Source: Edaphosphingomonas laterariae
GTDB taxonomy: Bacteria > Pseudomonadota > Alphaproteobacteria > Sphingomonadales > Sphingomonadaceae
NCBI RefSeq assembly: GCF_900188165.1
Contig: NZ_FZOS01000003.1
Coordinates: 168,696 to 232,695 of the forward strand
Length of the DNA: 64,000 nt
Reading direction: 5' to 3'
Of the stretch, positions 1 to 8,181 are shown one piece after another. The position numbers were made by a program, and so were the translations under genes. The notes under the pieces are model-generated. The model ran no database searches, was not told the DNA's origin, and worked only from the letters and a program-made list of their open reading frames with translations. The stretch's first letter is position 1. Each line of letters begins with the position of its first letter.

Positions 1-379
1 CGTAGGACCAGCGTAGCCCGGTCTTGTCCTTGTCCGCCAGGATGCGCGGATCTGGCCGAAAGACGCGGAGATCGACGAAGCCAAGCCGTTCGGAAAGCTC
101 ATCCCGATAGGCAAGAGTTTCACCAAACATCTTCTGCGTATTGACGAAAATAACCGGCGTTTCGGTATCGACCTGCGCCACGAGATGCAGCAGCACGGCG
201 GATTCGGCGCCGAAGGACGAAACGATCGCCGTGCGACCGGCGAGTTCGCCGCGGAGCAGTTCGCGCAGCATCGTCGCCGTATCGACGCCTTCGAAGCGCG
301 CGTTGAGGCGCGCCGCATCCTCGGCCGAAAAGGGCGGGGACGTGTCGATCATGTCGATGCTGCGCGCCGGCTCAGCCAT
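1..379 (-). CDS. cysH: Phosphoadenylyl-sulfate (or adenylyl-sulfate) reductase, N-terminal part
   Basis: Reduces activated sulfate (PAPS or APS) to sulfite in cysteine biosynthesis. Only the first 126 or so residues lie in the window; the gene runs off the left edge. Translation from the ATG at 379 starts MAEPARSIDM and contains the PP-loop-like segment AIVSSFGAESAVLLHL and then VIFVNTQKMFGETLAYRDEL, both typical of CysH. The start overlaps the DUF934 stop by 8 bases, so it is the last gene seen of a coupled sulfite operon. Whether it prefers APS or PAPS depends on C-terminal cysteines outside the window. Confidence 0.9.
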   Translation of the reverse strand, partial: MAEPARSIDMIDTSPPFSAEDAARLNARFEGVDTATMLRELLRGELAGRTAIVSSFGAESAVLLHLVAQVDTETPVIFVNTQKMFGETLAYRDELSERLGFVDLRVFRPDPRILADKDKTGLRWSY

Positions 380-797
380 GGCGGAGCGCCCACACGGGCG
401 AGCGCCCGTCGGCGGCCTTCTGGTAGACATCGTCATAACGGCCGAGCGCGCGTTCCAGCGCGGCCGGATCGATCGCGGCTTCGGGCACGAAACTGTCGAA
501 CCCGCAACGCCGCATCAGCGGAATCTGATCGACGAGAACGTCGCCGGCCGCGCGCAATTCGCCTTCATAACCGGCCTCGCGCAGAATGCGCGCGGCGGAA
601 TAGCCACGACCGTCGCGAAACTTGGGGAAGGCGATCTCGATCAGCGCGAGCTGGCCGAGCTGGGGGAGGAGCTTGCGCGCGTCCTCATCCGATTCCAGCC
701 GCACGGCGGTGGCGTTGGTCTGGCCGAGAAAGGCATCGAGCGTCACCGCCGGCTCTTCATGCGGCACGTCATCGCGGAAGCGAAGGAACTCAACCAT
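372..797 (-). CDS. DUF934 family protein of the sulfite reductase operon
   Basis: A 141-residue protein beginning MVEFLRFRDDVPHEEP. The middle (LALIEIAFPKFRDGRGYSAA, followed by ILREAGYEGELRAAGDVLVDQ) is the hallmark of DUF934, a soluble family of unknown biochemistry found almost only next to cysI and cysH in Proteobacteria. The start overlaps the cysI stop by 8 bases and its own stop overlaps the cysH start by 8 bases, so it is translationally coupled to both. A role in electron delivery or assembly of sulfite reductase is inferred from context only. A longer in-frame reading upstream of this ATG is not credible because it lies inside cysI. Confidence 0.88.
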   Translation of the reverse strand: MVEFLRFRDDVPHEEPAVTLDAFLGQTNATAVRLESDEDARKLLPQLGQLALIEIAFPKFRDGRGYSAARILREAGYEGELRAAGDVLVDQIPLMRRCGFDSFVPEAAIDPAALERALGRYDDVYQKAADGRSPVWALRHG

Positions 798-2424
798 AGA
801 TCGCCTCCTTGAAGGGGTCCATTCCGACGCGGCGGTAGGTATCGAGGAAGCGTTCGCCCTCGGTTCGCAGCTCGCGATATTTTTCCACCGTGCGTTCGAT
901 GGCGTCGACGACGCCGTCTTCGTCGAAGCCGGGGCCGGTGATGCGGCCGAGGCTGGCATCTTCCGCGCCCGAGCCGCCGAGCAGAAGCTGGTAGTTTTCC
1001 GTGCCCTTACGATCGACGCCGAGAATGCCGATATGGCCGGCATGGTGGTGGCCGCAGGCGTTGATGCAGCCCGAAATCTTGAGCTTCAGCTCGCCCAGAT
1101 CGCGCTGGCGATCGAGCCCGGCGAAGCGATCGGCGATCTTCTGCGCGACCGGGATCGAACGGGCATTGGCAAGACTGCAATAATCAAGCCCCGGGCAGGC
1201 GATGATATCGCTGATCAGATCGAGATTGGGCGTGGCGAGGCCATTGGCTTCAAGCTGCTGCCAGATCGTGTAGAGATCGGCCTTCTTCACATGCGGCAGG
1301 ACGATGTTCTGCGCATGGGTGACGCGCAGTTCATCGAAGCTGTAGCGTTCGGCGAGATCGGCCATCAGGTCGATCTGCGCGGACGAGGCATCGCCCGGAA
1401 TGCCGCTGACGGGCTTCAGGCTGATATTGACGATCGCATAGCCCGGCTGCTTGTGCGCCTTGACGTTCTGATCGAGCCAGAGCGCGAAATCGGGATCCGT
1501 GCGATCGAGATCGTCTGACAGGCCGCCTTCGAACGCGGGCGGCGCGAAATGGGCGGCAATGCGTTCGAATTCGCCTGCCGGCGGATCGAGGCCGAGCGTC
1601 TTCACATGCGCCCATTCTTCCTCGACCTGGCGGGCATATTCTTCCGCGCCAATCTCATGCACGAGGATCTTGATACGCGCCTTGTAGATATTGTCGCGGC
1701 GGCCATAGCGATTATAGACGCGCAGGCACGCTTCCATATAGCTGACGAAATCCGCCGTCGGCAGGAATTCGCGGATCACGGGCGCCACCATCGGGGTGCG
1801 GCCCATGCCGCCGCCGACGAACACGCGGAAGCCCAGTTCCCCCGCGTCGTTGCGATGGATCTGGAGGCCGATATCGTGCAGCTTCACCGCCGCGCGATCC
1901 TCCTCCGCCGCGATCACCGCGATCTTGAACTTGCGCGGCAAGTAGCTGAATTCCGGGTGGAACGTCGACCACTGGCGGAGCAGTTCGGCCCACGGGCGCG
2001 GATCGGTCACTTCGTCGGCGGCGGCGCCGGCGAACTGATCGGACGAGATGTTGCGGATGCAATTGCCGCTCGTCTGGATGGCATGCATTTCGACCGAGGC
2101 GAGATCGGCAAGGATATCAGCCGCATCCTCCAGCTTGATCCAGTTGTACTGGAGGTTCTGGCGGGTGGTGAAGTGCCCGTAATCCTTGTCATACTTGCGC
2201 GCGATGTGGGCGAGCATCCGCATCTGGCGGCTGTCGAGCGTGCCATAGGGGATCGCCACGCGCAGCATATAGGCATGGAGCTGGAGATAGAGGCCGTTCA
2301 TCAGCCGCAGCGGCTTGAACTGGTCCTCGCTGATCTCGCCCGCCAGGCGGCGCTGAACCTGATCGCGAAACTCCTCGACGCGGGCGTCGACGATCGCCTG
2401 ATCATATTGGTCGTATTTATACAT
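790..2424 (-). CDS. cysI: Nitrite/sulfite reductase hemoprotein
   Basis: Six-electron reduction of sulfite to sulfide using siroheme and a 4Fe-4S cluster. The 544-residue product has both ferredoxin-like and catalytic halves. The cluster/siroheme ligands are visible as CPGLDYC (C-x5-C) and GCINAC (C-x3-C) in the C-terminal third; the N-terminal half has the parallel motif FTTRQNLQYNW. The ATG at 2424 overlaps the DUF2849 stop as TGATG. A CysJ flavoprotein is absent nearby, so the electron donor is probably ferredoxin or another partner (inference). Length fits the ferredoxin-type or CysI-type family of about 550 residues. Confidence 0.93.
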   Translation of the reverse strand: MYKYDQYDQAIVDARVEEFRDQVQRRLAGEISEDQFKPLRLMNGLYLQLHAYMLRVAIPYGTLDSRQMRMLAHIARKYDKDYGHFTTRQNLQYNWIKLEDAADILADLASVEMHAIQTSGNCIRNISSDQFAGAAADEVTDPRPWAELLRQWSTFHPEFSYLPRKFKIAVIAAEEDRAAVKLHDIGLQIHRNDAGELGFRVFVGGGMGRTPMVAPVIREFLPTADFVSYMEACLRVYNRYGRRDNIYKARIKILVHEIGAEEYARQVEEEWAHVKTLGLDPPAGEFERIAAHFAPPAFEGGLSDDLDRTDPDFALWLDQNVKAHKQPGYAIVNISLKPVSGIPGDASSAQIDLMADLAERYSFDELRVTHAQNIVLPHVKKADLYTIWQQLEANGLATPNLDLISDIIACPGLDYCSLANARSIPVAQKIADRFAGLDRQRDLGELKLKISGCINACGHHHAGHIGILGVDRKGTENYQLLLGGSGAEDASLGRITGPGFDEDGVVDAIERTVEKYRELRTEGERFLDTYRRVGMDPFKEAIYG

Positions 2425-2720
2425 CAGATCACCCAGCTTCCCGCCGCGGGATCGGCGGGCTTGATGTTGAGATCGAGCCGCACGGTCGGGCCGGCGGCAC
2501 GGATGCGATCCTTGATATGGCCGGGGCGGGGCCCCTGCGGCGTCTGTTCCGCATCGATCACATAAGGCGCGTTGACGCGGCGGGCGGCCTCCTCGGCGGC
2601 GGCGATCGCCTCGCCATGATTGTCGACGTCGACGGCATCGGCGACGTGGCGCGACCAATCGCTGCCCGTCCACCAGACGACATCGCCGGTGCCCAGATCA
2701 TTGCCCGTCAGAATCTTCAA
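2424..2720 (-). CDS. DUF2849 family protein
   Basis: A 98-residue protein, MKILTGNDLGTGDVVWW at the start and a run GEAIAAAEEAARRVNAPYVI in the middle, matching DUF2849, a small family seen mainly between cobA/cysG and cysI in alphaproteobacteria. Its ATG overlaps the cobA stop by 4 bases (ATGA) and its stop shares one base with the cysI start. Function is unknown; co-occurrence with CysI suggests a role in sulfite reduction. No membrane segment or signal peptide is visible. Confidence 0.85.
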   Translation of the reverse strand: MKILTGNDLGTGDVVWWTGSDWSRHVADAVDVDNHGEAIAAAEEAARRVNAPYVIDAEQTPQGPRPGHIKDRIRAAGPTVRLDLNIKPADPAAGSWVI

Positions 2721-3505
2721 GAGAGCGCCTCCGCCTGCTTCGCCAATGCCTGGAGCCGATTTTCGGCGTCCGAGAGCAATACCACTTCGCCCACGACGAT
2801 GATCGCCGGGCTGACCACCTCTTCACGCTCCACCATGCCGCCCAGATCGGCGAGCAGGGTGCGCAGCGCGCGCGACCCTTCGAGCGTGCCGCGTTCGAGC
2901 ACCGCCACCGGCATGTCGGGCGCGACGCCGTCGGCCATCAGCTTGTCCGCGATCAGCGTGGCGCAGGCGACGCCCATATAGATGACGAGCGTGCGGCCAT
3001 GGCCGGCCAGCCCCGCCCAATTCTGTTCGGTAAGGCCCTTGCACTGGCCCGCCACGAAGCTGACCGCGCTCGACCAGTCGCGATGGGTGAGGGGGAGCAT
3101 GGCATCGGCGGCGCAGCCCAGCGCGGCGGAGACGCCGGGAACGACCTCCACCTTCAGGCCGGCGGCGCGCACGGCTTCCACCTCTTCGCCGCCACGGCCG
3201 AAGACGAACGGGTCGCCGCCCTTCAGCCGCACGACGATCGCGCCCGTCTTGACGTGCGCGATGATCAGCGCGTTGATCGCTTCCTGCGGCAGCGTATGGC
3301 GCGCGCGGCTCTTGGCGACCGAGATGCGCTGCGCGGCGGGCGGCGCGAAATCGAGCACGCGCGGATCGATCAGCCCGTCATGGACGACGACATCGGCCTG
3401 GCGGAGCGCCTCCACCGCGCGCAGCGTCAACAGGCCGGGATCACCCGGCCCGGCACCGACGAGGATGACGCGCCCGCGCGCGTGCGGATCGAGAAGCGAG
3501 GACAT
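2717..3505 (-). CDS. cobA: Uroporphyrinogen-III C-methyltransferase
   Basis: Transfers two methyl groups from S-adenosylmethionine to uroporphyrinogen III, giving precorrin-2 for siroheme (needed by CysI) and cobalamin. The 262-residue protein shows the family signatures VGAGPGDPGLLTLRA near the N terminus, VVRLKGGDPFVFGRGGEE in the middle, and VEVVPGVSAALG. It is the single methyltransferase domain; the dehydrogenase/ferrochelatase part of a full CysG is missing, so that step must be encoded elsewhere. First gene of the cobA-DUF2849-cysI-DUF934-cysH operon; 57 bases separate it from the gtrA-like gene upstream. Confidence 0.93.
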   Translation of the reverse strand: MSSLLDPHARGRVILVGAGPGDPGLLTLRAVEALRQADVVVHDGLIDPRVLDFAPPAAQRISVAKSRARHTLPQEAINALIIAHVKTGAIVVRLKGGDPFVFGRGGEEVEAVRAAGLKVEVVPGVSAALGCAADAMLPLTHRDWSSAVSFVAGQCKGLTEQNWAGLAGHGRTLVIYMGVACATLIADKLMADGVAPDMPVAVLERGTLEGSRALRTLLADLGGMVEREEVVSPAIIVVGEVVLLSDAENRLQALAKQAEALS

Positions 3506-3562
3506 GGCCGGCAGATGGCCCCGAATGCCGCACCGCGCAATCCAAGCTTGCTTTGGGGCGGG

Positions 3563-3961
3563 TTAGGAAAGCTTGTGGGGTGGCTGGGAGGCAGATGGGA
3601 AGACGAAGCGATTGTGGCCGACGAAGCTGGCCAATGGGACGAGGAAAGTGGTGGTCAGCACGGCCACGATAGGCGGCAGCGCGAGGTGCACGGTCAGCGC
3701 CCAGGGCGCCGCGATCGACACCACTATGCCGAACAGGTTGACGATGACGAAGCGGGGAAAGGCTTCGCGATGCGGGCGGCTGGAGCCGAAGGTGAGGCGG
3801 CGATGGCCCGTATAGGAAATCGCCATGCCCACCGCATAAGCCGCGAAGGAGGCGGGCACAGGGTGTAGCCCCAATTTTCCGAAGGCCAGTGCGAGGCCGG
3901 TATAAGCGAGTGTCGAAATGGCCCCGACGAGGCTGAAGGCGCCGATCTTGCGGGCAAGCAT
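3563..3961 (-). CDS. GtrA-family membrane protein (lipid-linked sugar flippase type)
   Basis: A 132-residue protein with four hydrophobic segments, starting MLARKIGAFSLVGAISTLAY. The GtrA signature is visible as YAVGMAISYTGHRRLTF in the first half and ASFVGHNRFVF near the C terminus. GtrA proteins are thought to flip undecaprenyl-phosphate-glucose across the inner membrane. It starts 2 bases after the stop of the GtrB-like glycosyltransferase, so the two are one operon. The longer open frame upstream of this ATG belongs to another frame of the glycosyltransferase gene. Confidence 0.85.
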   Translation of the reverse strand: MLARKIGAFSLVGAISTLAYTGLALAFGKLGLHPVPASFAAYAVGMAISYTGHRRLTFGSSRPHREAFPRFVIVNLFGIVVSIAAPWALTVHLALPPIVAVLTTTFLVPLASFVGHNRFVFPSASQPPHKLS

Positions 3962-3963
3962 GA

Positions 3964-4965
3964 TCAGGCGGTTTCGACGCGACGTAGCCGCGGGGCCGAT
4001 GCGGCGGCTGCGGCCTGGCCACCGGTATCGCGCGCCACGATGTAGAGCGGACGCTGCTTCACCTCGCGATGCGTGCGGCCGACATAGACGCCGACAATCC
4101 CCGTCATGAGGAGGTTGATGCCCGACAGGAAGGAAACAAGCACGGCGAGCGAGGCCCAGCCGCTGACCAGCCCGGCGCCGAAGATCGCCATCGCCACGAC
4201 ATAGGCACCATAAAGCAAGGAGCCCAGCGAGATGATCGCGCCGGTCCACAGCGCCAGCCGCAGCGGAACATCGGAGAAGCCGACCACGCCATCAAGGGCC
4301 AGCCGGACCATCTTGCCCAGCGAATATTTGGTGACGCCGGCGGCGCGTTCGTCGCGATCGAATTCGACGACGGCCTGGCGATAGCCCATCCAGCCGAACA
4401 TGCCGCGGACGAAGCGATCCTGTTCGGGCATGGCGCGGAAGGTTTCGATCGCACGGCGATCGACGAGGCGGAAATCGCCCACATCGGCGGGGATGTCGAC
4501 CTTGGTGAGCGCACGCAGGCCGCGATAGAAGAGGCTCGCGGTCCATAGCTTGAAGCGGGTTTCACCGGCGCGGCTGCGACGGCGGGCATGAACGATCTCA
4601 TACCCCTCGCGCCAGCGGGCGATCAGTTCGAGCACGGTTTCGGGCGGATCCTGCAGATCGGCGTCCATGACGATGACGGCATCGCCAGCGGCCAGTTCCA
4701 TGCCGGCGGTGATCGCGGCCTGATGGCCGAAATTGCGGGACAGGCCGACATAGCGATAGCGCGGATCGGCGGCGGCGCGCTTCACGATCATGGCGGCGGA
4801 GGCATCGCGGCTGCCATCATCGACCATCAGGATTTCGACCCGGCCGCGGATCACCGCCATCAGTGCGTCAAGCCGGATGAACAGGGCGGGAAGAACCGCC
4901 TCCTCGTTGAAGACCGGGATGACCAGGCTGATGTCCGGGTGTGTTGCGTCGCCCATCTGCGTCAT
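3964..4965 (-). CDS. Family 2 glycosyltransferase, GtrB / dolichol-phosphate mannosyltransferase type
   Basis: A 333-residue membrane-anchored glycosyltransferase that should charge undecaprenyl phosphate with a sugar from a nucleotide donor. The GT2 fold starts at ISLVIPVFNEE; the metal/nucleotide-binding DxD is in VIVMDADLQDPPE; FRLVDRR and KYSLGKM follow as in GtrB. Two C-terminal membrane helices (roughly residues 235-300) anchor it. The start overlaps the stop of the 532-residue membrane protein (ATGA) and the GtrA-like gene follows after 2 bases, giving a gtrC-B-A-like order. The sugar is not predictable. Confidence 0.88.
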   Translation of the reverse strand: MTQMGDATHPDISLVIPVFNEEAVLPALFIRLDALMAVIRGRVEILMVDDGSRDASAAMIVKRAAADPRYRYVGLSRNFGHQAAITAGMELAAGDAVIVMDADLQDPPETVLELIARWREGYEIVHARRRSRAGETRFKLWTASLFYRGLRALTKVDIPADVGDFRLVDRRAIETFRAMPEQDRFVRGMFGWMGYRQAVVEFDRDERAAGVTKYSLGKMVRLALDGVVGFSDVPLRLALWTGAIISLGSLLYGAYVVAMAIFGAGLVSGWASLAVLVSFLSGINLLMTGIVGVYVGRTHREVKQRPLYIVARDTGGQAAAAASAPRLRRVETA

Positions 4966-6560
4966 GGCGTTGCTTCCCCTGCCTGCCGTGCTGCCGTCTG
5001 CGGCGACGATGCGGCGGAATGGTTAAGCATTGGTAAGCGCCTGATCCGGTAGAGCACGGCATTGTCCCTGCTCCATACGATCGAAAGACCCGGATCGCGC
5101 GGCCATTGCTTGCGCGGAAGGTCGATGAGCCAAAGATAGTCGAAGGCGGGGCGTGGCAGGTTCTTTAGTGCGTAGTCGAGAGAATGGCTGTCCCGCTGGC
5201 GACATGCTTCATGCTGGAGCATTTGCGAGGGATCGAGCGTAAAAGCGGGAGCCTGTGGATAACGGACGCCGAGCAGGCGGCCGCCGGGCATCGGCCACTG
5301 TCCATTGGCAAAGGCTTCGCGGCGGACCACGGCAAGCTGGCCAAAATGATCCAGCCGGGCGGCGTTCCACGTGCCCATGCAGGGCACATTCGCCATCACG
5401 AAAGTGCTGCTGCCCTTCGGTAAATGATCGAGTGCAGCGGATTGGGCCTGATAGCCGCGATCGAGTGTCCAGTAGGTCCAGGTCTGAACCCCCAGCCGCA
5501 ATGCGCAGAAGGCGATGCCGGCGACGGCGATGATCCGCGGCCATTTGGGATCGGAAGTGGTGGGCGTGAGCGCCAGGATGGTGATGCCGAGGGCATAAGC
5601 GGCAAGCCGCATATCGGCGTAAGCCGCACCCATCAGGACGCCGGGCAAAGCGAGAAATGCCGCGAACAGGACCAGACCGGCAAATCCCAGCCGGGCGTCG
5701 AAACGCAGGCCCATTTTTCGAATGCCGTGCCAGACGAGTATGTAAAGGGCGGTCGCGCTCAGGATGTCGAAAATCTGGGACGTGTTCCGCAGCACGCTTA
5801 GTAGATGATAGACTTTTGCGTCCCAACGCCAATTGCCTGCGCCGCCGCCGCCATTCGTCCGGTTGGTCCACCAATCGGCCATCAGGAGCACGGGGGGCGC
5901 GAGGGGGAGGCAGGCGAGAGCGGCTGCCCAGCCCGCCTTTAGCCAGGTTGCGCCGTTCTGGCGGGCGGCCATGGCTTCGATCGCGAAGATGGCGAGGCCC
6001 AGCATGCCCCAGCCGACACTGTGGGCCAGGAAGATGACGAAGCCGAAGGGCAGGAACAGCGCGGCGCGCAGCCGGAGGCGGCCGAGCCGGCCGAGGCGGA
6101 GCCAGAGGCCGATGCCGAGGAACATCAGCGCGACCGACAGCGTGAAGTTCACGAAGCCGAACTGGAACGGATAGGCGAACGCCAGCGGCAGGGCGAACAG
6201 CGCGGTCGGCGGCACGCGGCCGTGGACCTCGCGCGCGACCCACAACATGCCGGCGACGGTGAGCGGCGGGATCGCCATCACGATCAGCTTGACCGCCGGT
6301 TCGAGGCCGATCGCGCGGGCGAGCGGCATGACCAGCAGATCGACGCCCAGATTGCCGAACAGCGCCCAGTGAAACTCGAAATAGCGCGAAAGATAAGGCG
6401 ACTGGCCGATATCGAGCGCGACCTTGTAGCGGGCCATATGGCCGGGAAGATCGGTGAGCGGCGGGATCGTGGGCCAGACGAGCGGCAGCGCGGCGGCGAG
6501 GACCAGCAGCAGCATGGCCGTGCGGCCCGACCACCATTCGCGAGGGTGCGATTCTTCCAT
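4962..6560 (-). CDS. Polytopic membrane protein, possible GT-C glycosyltransferase
   Basis: A 532-residue protein with about ten hydrophobic helices. An acidic residue in the first periplasmic loop (PPLTDLPGHMARYK, around residues 33-46) and a soluble C-terminal domain (last 150 residues, PCMGTWNAARLDHFGQ and on) are features of GT-C lipid-linked sugar transferases. No named family was recognised with certainty. Its stop overlaps the GtrB-like start by 4 bases and a GtrA-like gene follows, which matches a gtrABC set in which the least conserved member places the sugar on the final acceptor. The GT-C assignment is inference from topology and context. Confidence 0.6.
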   Translation of the reverse strand: MEESHPREWWSGRTAMLLLVLAAALPLVWPTIPPLTDLPGHMARYKVALDIGQSPYLSRYFEFHWALFGNLGVDLLVMPLARAIGLEPAVKLIVMAIPPLTVAGMLWVAREVHGRVPPTALFALPLAFAYPFQFGFVNFTLSVALMFLGIGLWLRLGRLGRLRLRAALFLPFGFVIFLAHSVGWGMLGLAIFAIEAMAARQNGATWLKAGWAAALACLPLAPPVLLMADWWTNRTNGGGGAGNWRWDAKVYHLLSVLRNTSQIFDILSATALYILVWHGIRKMGLRFDARLGFAGLVLFAAFLALPGVLMGAAYADMRLAAYALGITILALTPTTSDPKWPRIIAVAGIAFCALRLGVQTWTYWTLDRGYQAQSAALDHLPKGSSTFVMANVPCMGTWNAARLDHFGQLAVVRREAFANGQWPMPGGRLLGVRYPQAPAFTLDPSQMLQHEACRQRDSHSLDYALKNLPRPAFDYLWLIDLPRKQWPRDPGLSIVWSRDNAVLYRIRRLPMLNHSAASSPQTAARQAGEATP

Positions 6561-6657
6561 GTCGCCAGCGGTAAGGCGGCATGGTTAATGAAGGATTAGA
6601 GCGGGTTCGGGGCGAGTGGAACAATCCACCGCCCCGGCCCTTGCGCCGGACGTGCCG

Positions 6658-8073
6658 TCAGCCTTCGCGCAGGCCCACGCCGATCGATGCGCGCGGCTGA
6701 TCGGCTTCCGATGACGTGACGGGATAAGCGCAATAATCGGCGGCATAATAAGCGCTGGGGCGATGGTTACCCGACAGGCCGACGCCGCCGAACGGGGCGT
6801 TGGACGGTGCGCCGTTGGTCGGCCGGTTCCAGTTGATCACGCCGGCACGGACATTGCCCCAGAAGCGATCATAAAGCGCCGGATCGCCCGCGACGAGCGA
6901 GGCGGAGAGGCCGAAGCGGGTGTTGTTCGCTTCGGCGATCGCGGCATCGAAATCGGCGACGCGGAAGATCTGGAGCACGGGGCCGAAAATCTCCTCGTCC
7001 GGCAGGCCGGCAATGCCGGTCATGTCGATCAGCGCGGGCGTCAGGAAGGGGCGGTCGGCCTGCGGGCGGGCCATCTGTTTGATCGCGCGGCCACCCTTGA
7101 GGATCAGGTTGAGGAAGGATTCCTGCACCTGATCGGCGGTGGCGTTGTCGATCACCGATCCCATGAAGGGCTGGGGATTGGCGTGGGGTTGATCGATGAT
7201 GATGCGATCGATCAGCCGGCCGATTTCCTCCACCAGCGGTTCGTGCGCGCCATCCTTGACGATCAGCCGCCGGGCGGCGGTGCAGCGCTGGCCGGCGGAC
7301 ATGAAGGCGGACTGGACGGCGATCACCGCCGCCGAGGCGATATCCGGCGTATCCCACACGACCAGCGGGTTGTTGCCGCCCAGTTCGAGCGCGAGGATGT
7401 TCTGCGGGGTTTCGGCGAACTGGCGGTGGAGCGCCTGGCCGGCCCGCGCCGAGCCGGTGAACAGCAGGCCATCGATGCCGGGTTCGCCGGCGAGGGCGCG
7501 GCCTTCATCCGGCCCGCCGACGAGCAGACGGATCACGCCCTGCGGGATACCGGCGGCGTGAAAGCAATCGACGAGGAAAGCGCCGGTGGCCGGCGTTTTT
7601 TCCGACGGCTTGAACACCACCGCATTGCCGGCAAGCAGGGCGGGCACGATGTGGCCATTGGGCAGATGGGCCGGGAAATTGAACGGGCCGAGCACGGCGA
7701 GCACGCCATGCGGCTTGTGGCGGATCGCGCTCTTGGCGCCGAGTGCGCCTTCGAAACGGCGCTGGGCGGTGCGTTCCGAATAGGCCGAGATCGAGATATC
7801 GACCTTGTTGATGACGCTTTCGACCTCGGTGCGGGCTTCCCAAAGCGGCTTGCCGGTTTCGCGGGCAATGAGATCGGCGAACGCATCGAGCTTGCTGCGC
7901 ACGACATTGGCGAAGCGGCGCAGCGTTTCCGTGCGCACCGCAAGCGGCTGGGCCGCCCAGGCCGGCCAGGCGGCGCGGGCGAGGGCGACTTCGTGCGCCG
8001 CATTGCCGACGGCGCCGCGCCACAATTCGATGCCGGTGGCGGGTTCGGTGGAGATGATCTCGTTGGCGGACAT
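6658..8073 (-). CDS. astD: Succinylglutamate-semialdehyde dehydrogenase
   Basis: NAD-dependent oxidation of N-succinylglutamate semialdehyde in the arginine succinyltransferase pathway. The 471-residue protein has the aldehyde dehydrogenase order: VLGPFNFPAHLPNGHI, the catalytic glutamate in LELGGNNPLVVWD, the catalytic cysteine in AGQRCTAARR, and EEIFGPVLQIF. The LPNGHIVPALLAGN stretch is typical of AstD. The ATG at 8073 (MSANEIISTEP) is chosen because it matches the family N terminus; an in-frame start at 8163 would add 30 unrelated residues. It lies 108 bases after selO in the same direction; other ast genes are not in the window. Confidence 0.85.
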   Translation of the reverse strand: MSANEIISTEPATGIELWRGAVGNAAHEVALARAAWPAWAAQPLAVRTETLRRFANVVRSKLDAFADLIARETGKPLWEARTEVESVINKVDISISAYSERTAQRRFEGALGAKSAIRHKPHGVLAVLGPFNFPAHLPNGHIVPALLAGNAVVFKPSEKTPATGAFLVDCFHAAGIPQGVIRLLVGGPDEGRALAGEPGIDGLLFTGSARAGQALHRQFAETPQNILALELGGNNPLVVWDTPDIASAAVIAVQSAFMSAGQRCTAARRLIVKDGAHEPLVEEIGRLIDRIIIDQPHANPQPFMGSVIDNATADQVQESFLNLILKGGRAIKQMARPQADRPFLTPALIDMTGIAGLPDEEIFGPVLQIFRVADFDAAIAEANNTRFGLSASLVAGDPALYDRFWGNVRAGVINWNRPTNGAPSNAPFGGVGLSGNHRPSAYYAADYCAYPVTSSEADQPRASIGVGLREG

Positions 8074-8181
8074 GTAAGCGGCGATCCCGGTGCTGAACGG
8101 TGCGGATCGAATGTCCGCATCGGATATGGCGGCCACAATGGCGACGCGCACGCGGTTTCGCAACCGCGCGGCGGTGCTGTG

